From the NCBI GenBank assembly GCA_024763435.1, contig JANTFN010000034.1, forward strand, positions 1 to 11,789: a DNA stretch of 11,789 nt, read 5' to 3'. This DNA comes from Thermodesulfobacteriota bacterium. Its GTDB lineage: Bacteria; Desulfobacterota; S145-22. Of the stretch, positions 6,931 to 11,789 are shown piece after piece (the first letter of the stretch is position 1; the number at the start of each line of letters is the position of its first letter). The notes beneath the pieces are model-generated. The model was not told the DNA's origin, searched no databases, and saw nothing but the letters and a program-made list of their open reading frames with translations. A program made the translations under genes and the position numbers.

Positions 6931-7950
6931 ATGAAATCTGTTGAAGATTCCGGATGTGACGTCCGCAAGATCTCACTTATTATTCCTGTTTTTAATGAGG
7001 AGGAAAATCTCGAGGCCCTTCAGCAGGAGATAACCGAGGCCCTGGAAAAATTGAAGGGGCGCTATGACAGTGAAATCGTCTATGTGGATGATGGGAGTTC
7101 CGACAGGAGTTTTTCTATTCTCAAGGCCCTTCGGAAAAAGGACCCAAGGGTAAAAATTATCCGGTTTCGTAAGAACTACGGACAGACGGCGGCATTGGCG
7201 GCGGGATTTGACAATGCCTCGGGGGATGTGGTGATTACAATGGACGCGGACAGGCAGAACGATCCGAACGATATTCCCCTTATTCTGGAAAAGATCAACG
7301 AGGGGTTTGATGTGGTCAGCGGCTGGCGGAAGGACCGGAAAGACCCCTTTATCAATCGCAGGCTGCCTTCCATGATGGCCAACGGTTTGATATCCATGAT
7401 TACGAAGGTTCATCTCCATGATTACGGGTGCACTCTCAAGGCGTACCGTAAAAACGTCATAAAAAATATCAACCTGTACGGGGAAATGCACCGGTTTATT
7501 CCGGCCATTGCCAGTTGGCTGGGGGTAACCATTGCCGAGGTTCCCGTGAACCATCGCCCCCGTGTGGCGGGAAAATCGAAATACGGAATTTCGCGGACGG
7601 TTCGGGTGATCCTTGATCTTATTACCGTTAAATTCCTGCTGAGTTTCTCAACGCGCCCTATCCAGTTTTTTGGCCTGCTGGGGATTATTTCAGGGGGCGT
7701 AGGGGGCCTCATCGGCTTGTATCTCTCAATTATTAAGTATGTCTTTAACCAAAGTATCGGTGGCCGTCCGCTTTTGATGCTGGCCGTCCTGCTGATTCTT
7801 ATCGGCGTTCAGTTTGTGAGCATGGGACTTCTTGGCGAATTAATGGCCCGGACCTATCACGAAACCCAGGGCAAGCGTATTTACTGGATCAGGGAGATAT
7901 GCGGCACGGATGCCGAAGAAGAGGGGAATCCCCCGGATAAAAAACAATAA
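6931..7950 (+). CDS. Family 2 glycosyltransferase, polyprenyl-phosphate sugar transferase type
   Basis: This membrane-bound GT-A enzyme is predicted to transfer a sugar from a nucleotide donor to a lipid carrier such as undecaprenyl phosphate, for modification of surface glycans or lipids. From the ATG at 6931 it has 339 residues. ISLIIPVFNEEENLE lies near the N-terminus, followed by VDDGSSD (52-58), the metal-binding DAD (105-107) and QNDP (109-112). Two hydrophobic helices (about 246-268 and 280-302) form the C-terminal anchor seen in DPM1/GtrB/ArnC-like enzymes. The open frame extends upstream to 6607 but that part overlaps dctP and its leader and has no family similarity. I chose 6931 because GT2 proteins begin just before the SLIIPVFNEE strand; its ribosome site is weak, and the in-frame ATG at 6886 is an alternative. 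The donor sugar is unknown. It is separated by 11 bases from the next gene. Confidence 0.88.
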   Translation: MKSVEDSGCDVRKISLIIPVFNEEENLEALQQEITEALEKLKGRYDSEIVYVDDGSSDRSFSILKALRKKDPRVKIIRFRKNYGQTAALAAGFDNASGDVVITMDADRQNDPNDIPLILEKINEGFDVVSGWRKDRKDPFINRRLPSMMANGLISMITKVHLHDYGCTLKAYRKNVIKNINLYGEMHRFIPAIASWLGVTIAEVPVNHRPRVAGKSKYGISRTVRVILDLITVKFLLSFSTRPIQFFGLLGIISGGVGGLIGLYLSIIKYVFNQSIGGRPLLMLAVLLILIGVQFVSMGLLGELMARTYHETQGKRIYWIREICGTDAEEEGNPPDKKQ

Positions 7951-7961
7951 GGAGGCCTTGC

Positions 7962-8726
7962 GTGGAATATAAAATTGAAGGGGACAACCTTCAGATCGTT
8001 CGAATGACCTTGAATCCCGGGGAGGAGATTTACGCCGAGGCGGGAAAAATGGTCTACAAAACCTTTAATATCAATATGGAAACAAAAATGGTGGGAGAGA
8101 GCCTGGGAGGAAAGTTGCTGGGCGCCCTGAAGCGAAAGGTGGCCGGAGAATCTCTTTTTACCACACATTTCACTTCAACGAAGGGGGCTGGAGAGGTAGG
8201 GTTCGCCGGGGATTTTCCGGGCAGGATCGAGGCCATCCAGATTTCCGCAGACCGGACTTTTCTCGCACAGCGGGATGCCTTTATCTGTGCCCAGGATACC
8301 GTTGACTTTTCTATTGCCTTTCAGAAGAAGATCGGGGCCGGTTTTTTCGGGGGAGAGGGGTTTATCCTGGAAAAATTCAGCGGGTCCGGGACTGTCTTTA
8401 TCCACGCGGGCGGGGATTTCCTGACCTTTGACCTCAAAGAGGGCCAGGGGCTCCAGGTGGATACGGGGTGTATCGTCGGGTTTGATGACACCGTTGACTA
8501 TGATGTGCAGTTTGTCGGGGGGATTAAAACGGCTATCTTTGGCGGGGAGGGGCTTTTCCTGACAACCCTCAAGGGACCGGGAAAGGTTATTCTCCAGACC
8601 ATGACCCTGTCCAAACTCCGGCGGGAACTTGGCACCATGTCCGGGAGAAGCGGCGGGGAGCATCACGCAGACCGCGGAGGCGGTCTTGGGAGCCTGGTTG
8701 GGAGTTTTCTCGGCAGCGACGATTAA
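7962..8726 (+). CDS. TIGR00266/AIM24-family protein
   Basis: This 254-residue protein starts at GTG, chosen because GGAGG sits at 7951-7955 with ideal spacing and the protein begins MEYKIEGDN as in the family. The whole length matches the TIGR00266/AIM24 (formerly DUF124) pattern: GEEIYAEAGKMVYKT near the start, then glycine-rich beta repeats such as FFGGEGFILEKFSGSG and IFGGEGLFLTTLKGPG. The fold is a trimer-forming beta-helix-like barrel. No enzymatic role is established; the yeast mitochondrial homologue is involved in inner-membrane organisation. The last 30 residues are a Gly/Ser/His-rich tail (GGGLGSLVG). It lies 11 bases after the glycosyltransferase and is almost certainly cotranscribed with it. 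No signal peptide is visible, so it is cytoplasmic or membrane-associated. Confidence 0.88.
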   Translation: MEYKIEGDNLQIVRMTLNPGEEIYAEAGKMVYKTFNINMETKMVGESLGGKLLGALKRKVAGESLFTTHFTSTKGAGEVGFAGDFPGRIEAIQISADRTFLAQRDAFICAQDTVDFSIAFQKKIGAGFFGGEGFILEKFSGSGTVFIHAGGDFLTFDLKEGQGLQVDTGCIVGFDDTVDYDVQFVGGIKTAIFGGEGLFLTTLKGPGKVILQTMTLSKLRRELGTMSGRSGGEHHADRGGGLGSLVGSFLGSDD

Positions 8727-8854
8727 TTTTTTAGGTAGAAGGTAGAAGGGTGCGCCTGTGGCGCCAAGTTTAAAACGGATAGGATAGTTTTCAGCCAAGT
8801 TGCCTTCATCCCCCAAAGAATCTCAAACGCCCTGTTTTTCGGGACAGCTTTTTT
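8727..8854 (+). other. Intergenic spacer with a short tandem repeat and small hairpin
   Basis: The spacer separates the AIM24-family gene from the methyltransferase gene. It contains six T residues just after the stop codon, a tandem 7-base repeat AGGTAGA (8733-8739, 8740-8746) and a small GCGCC/GGCGC hairpin (8752-8764). I see no convincing promoter or terminator, although the following three-gene unit probably starts here. Confidence 0.4.
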
Positions 8855-9658
8855 ATGACACAATACAAACATCTCTATATTTATGAAATCGGGGGGGCGG
8901 TGGACGACAGATCTATTGTCTCACCCGATTACATCGGGTGCTGGAATGAGGGGGAAAGTTCCTTTCTCTTTTTTCATGCGGACCAGACAACCCTTGTTGA
9001 GGACCTTGTCGGGGTGCGGCCCGGCCTTACCCTCGTGGATTCCTATGACATGGATTATGAAGACTGGCAGGGTGGCGGGCTCGAACCTTTTCGCGTGGGG
9101 CCCCTGTGGTTCTGCCCGCCAACGGGGGATACGGCTCAGAAACCCGAGGGCTGCCGTCTGATTTCCTTCGACCCGGGCGTGGTGTTTGGCACCGGCCTGC
9201 ATCCCACCACGTATGACACCCTCCATCTGATAAATGAGGTTTTTAAGGCCGAGGTCCCGGAGACCGTTCTGGATCTCGGGACAGGAACGGGGATTCTCGC
9301 GCTGGCCTGCGCATATCTCGGTGCCGGCAAGGTGATTGCCGTGGATATCAACCGTCTGTCAGTGAAAACAGCGGCGGAGAATGTCCGGCTGAATCAGTTG
9401 GCGAATATTATCTCTGTGCGGGAAGCCTCCGCGGAAGATACCCTTTCGGAAAACGCGGATCTTGCCGTCATGAATATCCATTATCAGGTCCTTGACACAC
9501 TCTGCCGAAGCGAGGCCTTTTTTGCAAAACGCCGGGTTATCCTGTCGGGACTCCTGCGTTCCGATTATTTCAGAATTCTAAAAAGGGTTCGGAAGGAATT
9601 TCGTCTTGTGGATGAGCGATCAACCGGCCACTGGTTCTCCGCGTGGTTTGAGAGATGA
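8855..9658 (+). CDS. PrmA-like class I SAM-dependent methyltransferase
   Basis: The C-terminal half matches ribosomal protein L11 methyltransferase. It has FDPGVVFGTGLHPTT (105-119), which in PrmA is the hallmark DPG-FGTG-HPTT substrate/cofactor loop, motif I VLDLGTGTG (138-146), the acidic residue of motif II in AVDIN (Asp164), and MNIHYQV in the place of PrmA's NI motif. At 267 residues it is somewhat shorter than typical PrmA (about 290), and its N-terminal domain is divergent. PrmA trimethylates ribosomal protein L11; that substrate is likely but not certain here, so I give no gene symbol. Its TGA overlaps the ATG of the dusB homologue (ATGA, 9655-9658), and prmA next to dusB is a known gammaproteobacterial arrangement, which supports the assignment. 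The ribosome site before the ATG at 8855 is weak (GGGA about 10 bases upstream). Confidence 0.8.
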   Translation: MTQYKHLYIYEIGGAVDDRSIVSPDYIGCWNEGESSFLFFHADQTTLVEDLVGVRPGLTLVDSYDMDYEDWQGGGLEPFRVGPLWFCPPTGDTAQKPEGCRLISFDPGVVFGTGLHPTTYDTLHLINEVFKAEVPETVLDLGTGTGILALACAYLGAGKVIAVDINRLSVKTAAENVRLNQLANIISVREASAEDTLSENADLAVMNIHYQVLDTLCRSEAFFAKRRVILSGLLRSDYFRILKRVRKEFRLVDERSTGHWFSAWFER

Positions 9659-10674
9659 TTCCGCCCTTTCTGCTGACGCCTTTTTCTGTCGGCACCTGTA
9701 AGATTCCAAACCGCCTTATTGCGGCACCCATGGCCGGTCTCAGCGATCTTCCCTTTCGGAAAATTCTCAAATCCCTTGGTGCCGGTCTGACCTTCAGCGA
9801 GATGATCAGCGCCGAGTCCTATTCCCGGCGTCATAAAAAAACAGAAATGCTGATAAAGAGGTCAGAAGAGGAGCGGCCTTTTAGCGTTCAACTGTTTGGC
9901 GCAAATCCTGTGGCTATGGCGGAGAGCGCCCGGCGCCTTGAGGCGGAAGCGCGGTGCGAGATCATAGATATTAACCTTGGTTGCCCCGCGAAAAAGGTTA
10001 TACGGGGCGGTTCTGGCGCCGCCCTGATGCGGGATACGGAGGGTTTGTTCAAGGTTGTTGACGCGGCGGTCAGGGCGGTATCGCTGCCGGTAACCGTCAA
10101 GATGCGCGTTGGATGGCGCCCCGAAGACCGGGCGGGACTCAAATTAATCCCGGAACTCTTTGCCCGGGGGGTGAAGGCCGTTTGTTTGCACGCGCGGAGT
10201 GTTACGTGCGGATTTTCCCGACCCCCGGACTGGACGTGGATAAAAGATGCCGTAGCTATGGGGCGGCCTCTGATTGGCAACGGCGGTATCCTGACTCCCG
10301 AAGACGCCCTTGAAATGGTGCGCCGGACGGGATGCGCCGCCGTGATGATTGCCCGGGGGTATCTCGGGAACCCGTGGATCTTCAGGGAAATTCGGCAACT
10401 TGCGGAAGAAGGTTGCGTTACACCGGTTGCCCTTTCAGAGAGATTTAATGTAATGACGGCCCACCTGAGCGCCAGCGTGGAAACATTCGGGGAAAAACAT
10501 GGTGTGCTGAAGATGCGGAAACATCTTGCCTGGTATGTCAGAGGGTTAGCGGATAGCACACAATTTCGCGGCAGGATTATGACACTGAATGGCCAGAATG
10601 AGGTTCTGGCTACGATAGATGCCTACCGGGAACACCTAAATCAGAGAGACAGACAGGAGACAAGAAATGGATAA
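9655..10674 (+). CDS. dusB: tRNA-dihydrouridine synthase (DusB type)
   Basis: This flavoenzyme reduces specific uridines in the tRNA D-loop to dihydrouridine, using FMN and NADPH. The 339 residues fit DusB. Motifs in order are APMAGLSDLPFR (24-35, FMN binding), INLGCPAKKV with the catalytic Cys110, VKMRVGW (about 148-154), HARS (179-182), GNGGI and ARGYLGNPWIF. A helical C-terminal tRNA-binding domain with MRKHLAWYVRGL follows. In DusB the His block usually reads HGRT or HART and is followed by a YSGKADW-like stretch; here it is HARSVTCGFSRPPDW, so the loop after His179 is unusual. The start overlaps the upstream methyltransferase stop and the end overlaps the next gene by 8 bases, so all three are probably cotranscribed and translationally coupled. 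Confidence 0.93.
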   Translation: MIPPFLLTPFSVGTCKIPNRLIAAPMAGLSDLPFRKILKSLGAGLTFSEMISAESYSRRHKKTEMLIKRSEEERPFSVQLFGANPVAMAESARRLEAEARCEIIDINLGCPAKKVIRGGSGAALMRDTEGLFKVVDAAVRAVSLPVTVKMRVGWRPEDRAGLKLIPELFARGVKAVCLHARSVTCGFSRPPDWTWIKDAVAMGRPLIGNGGILTPEDALEMVRRTGCAAVMIARGYLGNPWIFREIRQLAEEGCVTPVALSERFNVMTAHLSASVETFGEKHGVLKMRKHLAWYVRGLADSTQFRGRIMTLNGQNEVLATIDAYREHLNQRDRQETRNG

Positions 10675-11137
10675 AGAGGCGAAAGCGTGGAAGACGTCTT
10701 GGGGGCGGGAATTTCTGGAAAGTGTAGAAATTCTGCATTTTGCCACCTTAGGAGAAGATGGGGCACCGGTTGTGCGGCCGGTTAATTTTCTCTATCAGGA
10801 CGGAAAGGTTTATATTCATTCCGGACCGGAGCGTGGAAAGATATCGCAAATCCGACGGGACCCGCGGGTATGCCTCGAAGCAACGGAGGCCTTTGCCTAT
10901 ATTCCCGCGAAGGAAACTCCCTGTTCAGCGACCTACAGCTTCAGGAGTGTGATCCTGAAAGGAGAGGCACGGGTTATTGAGGAAAAGTTCCGGAAGCAGG
11001 CCATCCTCCAGAAAATAATGGAAAAGTATCAGCCGAAAGGCGGGTATCGCGAAGTCAGTGTTAAAGATACGGAAATGGTTGCGATAATTGAGATAGAAAT
11101 TCAAACCCTCTCCGAAAAAGATCATTTAAGGGGATAG
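10667..11137 (+). CDS. Pyridoxamine 5'-phosphate oxidase-like flavoprotein (NimA-like)
   Basis: This 156-residue protein belongs to the PPOX/FMN-binding split-barrel group. It has ILHFATLGEDGAPVVRPVNF (22-41), the FMN-barrel core, then VYIHSGPERGKISQIRRDPRVC and a central SFRSVILKGEARVIEE strand pair. This pattern, with the Cys in RVCLE, matches the NimA-like subgroup of small flavoproteins, some of which reduce 5-nitroimidazoles; most have no known natural substrate. The physiological role here is unknown, and a true pyridoxamine phosphate oxidase is unlikely because of the short length. CAGGAGA (10654-10660) is well placed before the ATG. The gene begins inside the end of dusB and is the last of the three-gene unit. 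No clear terminator follows. Confidence 0.87.
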   Translation: MDKEAKAWKTSWGREFLESVEILHFATLGEDGAPVVRPVNFLYQDGKVYIHSGPERGKISQIRRDPRVCLEATEAFAYIPAKETPCSATYSFRSVILKGEARVIEEKFRKQAILQKIMEKYQPKGGYREVSVKDTEMVAIIEIEIQTLSEKDHLRG

Positions 11138-11284
11138 GTGTAAAAGGCAGGGCTGAGGACTGAGTAAAACACTAAAAGAAAGGCGATGGCAAAACTGTTT
11201 TATCACGCCGGTAGCTCCGAAGGGCAAAAGTGACTCGGGCATGTCACGCCGTATCCGCGAAGATTTTTTATTCCATCGTAGAAA
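11138..11284 (+). other. Intergenic flank upstream of the IS200-type element
   Basis: No gene is supported here. TCACGCCG occurs twice, at 11203-11210 and 11244-11251, 41 bases apart and each followed by a loosely similar stretch (GTAGCTCCGAAGG and TATCCGCGAAGA). A T-rich run (11264-11271) lies just before the element's first hairpin. The exact left boundary of the element falls somewhere near 11255-11285 but cannot be fixed without another copy. Confidence 0.35.
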
Positions 11285-11305
11285 ACCTTGCCCTCAGGGC
11301 AAGGT
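11285..11305 (+). terminator. Left-end hairpin of the IS200-type element, terminator-like
   Basis: ACCTTGCCC (11285-11293) and GGGCAAGGT (11297-11305) form a perfect 9-bp stem with loop TCA. In IS200-family elements a hairpin at the left end is both the transposase recognition structure and a block to transcription entering from outside. No T-tract follows on the plus strand, but 11264-11284 is T- then A-rich, so any termination may be of antisense reads or depend on the stem alone. Confidence 0.55.
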
Positions 11306-11310
11306 CAGAG

Positions 11311-11332
11311 TTCAGTGGCTTTGCCATCTGAA
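11311..11332 (+). repeat. Second imperfect left-end hairpin
   Basis: TTCAGTGGC (11311-11319) pairs with GCCA plus CTGAA (11323-11326 and 11328-11332) around loop TTT, with one bulged T at 11327. Imperfect subterminal palindromes with a bulge are typical of IS200/IS605 ends, where the transposase binds them as single-stranded DNA. It abuts the 15-bp inverted repeat that covers the tnpA start, so the two structures compete for 11331-11332. Confidence 0.45.
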
Positions 11333-11401
11333 CGACTCATTTGTTATATCCGAGGCAGAGTTGTCCTCACAACAGAGCCAAGGAGAAACAAATGAGTCGT
11401 T
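11331..11401 (+). promoter_or_regulatory. 15-bp stem sequestering the tnpA start codon
   Basis: Bases 11331-11345 and 11387-11401 are perfect 15-bp reverse complements (AACGACTCATTTGTT and its complement). The right arm contains the tnpA ATG (11392-11394), and the Shine-Dalgarno AGGAGA (11381-11386) sits directly against the stem inside the loop. A small inner hairpin GTTGT/ACAAC (11360-11364, 11369-11373) would compact the loop. In IS200 a 5' leader structure is known to block transposase translation; this arrangement fits that control. Confidence 0.7.
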
Positions 11402-11789
11402 TCAAGAAATTATCACACACGATATGGTATTGCTAATATCATATCGTATGGGTACCCAAGTATCGGTTTCGGGTACTCACAGGAAAAGTGGGTGGAGAAG
11501 TTGAAAAGTGTATTCGGATATTTTCAGAGCAACAGGGTTGTGAAGTAGAAGAATTAAATGTACAGATTGACCATGTACACCTTCTTGCGCTGATTCCTCC
11601 CAAGGTATCGATTTCAGGGTATGTAGGGACAGTGAAAGGAAGGACAGCGATACGGGTATTGAACAAATTTCGCAAGTTGAAAGAAAAGCCCTATTGGGGT
11701 AATCATTTTTGGGCCAGGGGATACTGCGTAGACACAGTTGGACTGGATGCAGAAATGATTCGTAAATACATAAGGTATCAGGAAGAAAG
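11392..11789 (+). pseudogene. tnpA: IS200-type transposase TnpA, interrupted by an in-frame stop and cut by the window edge
   Basis: The frame begins MSRFKKLSHTIWYC at an ATG with AGGAGA upstream, meets TAA at 11434-11436 (codon 15), then continues in the same frame without another stop to the window end. The continuation is a clear IS200-family Y1 transposase: YHIVWVPKYRFRVLTG, the HUH motif His61-Val-His63 in QIDHVHLLALIPP, PYWGNHFWARGYCVDTVG, and Tyr126 with Gln130 (YIRYQ) as the likely catalytic tyrosine region. Family members usually have Lys at the position of the stop, so one A-to-T change (AAA or AAG-like codon to TAA) explains it. All catalytic residues remain, so the lesion looks recent, but without readthrough or reinitiation the gene is dead. 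The last 20 or so residues lie outside the window. Confidence 0.85.

Larger units (their letters stand above)
11285..11789 (+). mobile_element. Left part of an IS200/IS605-family insertion sequence
   Basis: The element comprises left-end palindromes, a leader structure over the start codon and the tnpA reading frame, all in the canonical IS200 order. Such elements have no terminal inverted repeats and make no target duplication; they move as single-stranded DNA through HUH transposase. The left boundary is approximate and the right end is beyond the window, so it cannot be told whether an accessory tnpB follows. The IS200 subgroup, with tnpA alone, is favoured by the long leader structure. 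Confidence 0.8.

Noticed and set aside
8752..8764. GCGCC/GGCGC hairpin as a terminator after the AIM24-family gene
   Set aside because: The stem is only 5 bp and no T-run follows; the T-run at 8727 precedes it.
11241..11504. Plus-strand frame of 87 codons across the IS left end
   Set aside because: It runs through the element's hairpins and into tnpA in another frame, with no ribosome site or recognisable sequence.
11439..11675. Minus-strand frame of 78 codons inside tnpA
   Set aside because: It is the antisense shadow of the clearly recognisable transposase.

Overview
The window looks like chromosomal DNA of a Gram-negative anaerobe, most plausibly Desulfobacterota (the old Deltaproteobacteria). 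This is inferred from gene content and style: an outer-membrane beta-barrel end, secreted CARDB proteins, a TRAP dicarboxylate-type transporter, a stand-alone cobyrinate diamide synthase, a NimA-like flavoprotein, roughly balanced base composition and an IS200-type element. No rRNA, tRNA or CRISPR array is visible, and no gene-free stretch exceeds 300 bases.

Positions 1-3726 (+ strand) hold the C-terminal end of a probable outer-membrane beta-barrel protein. Two tandem secreted paralogues with an NTF2/SnoaL-like look follow; the second is extended by two CARDB-type domains and an Ig-like C-terminal domain. Next comes cbiA/cobB, the glutamine-dependent cobyrinic acid a,c-diamide synthase of cobalamin synthesis. 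Its annotated start codon lies in the loop of an 8-bp hairpin. The first three genes look like one envelope-related transcription unit.

Positions 3761-6701 (- strand) encode a complete TRAP transporter in the order dctP, dctQ, dctM. The Q and M genes overlap in ATGA. A strong intrinsic-terminator-like hairpin separates the binding-protein gene from the membrane genes, an arrangement expected to give more P than QM. The dctP leader carries a near-perfect extra Shine-Dalgarno sequence and a six-codon open frame.

Positions 6931-8726 (+) hold a two-gene unit: a family 2 polyprenyl-phosphate-type glycosyltransferase with two C-terminal membrane helices, and a TIGR00266/AIM24-family protein. Positions 8855-11137 (+) hold a tightly overlapping trio: a PrmA-like methyltransferase, the tRNA-dihydrouridine synthase DusB and a NimA-like PPOX flavoprotein. 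The prmA-dusB pairing is a known neighbourhood in gammaproteobacteria, where fis follows; here the flavoprotein gene takes that place.

From about 11285 to the end lies the left part of an IS200/IS605-family element. It has its subterminal hairpins, a 15-bp stem that buries the transposase start codon, and a tnpA frame interrupted by a single ochre codon at codon 15 but otherwise intact through the HUH motif and the catalytic tyrosine region. No clear new defence or biosynthetic system is present. The least explained part is the beta-barrel/NTF2-like/CARDB cluster at the left edge.
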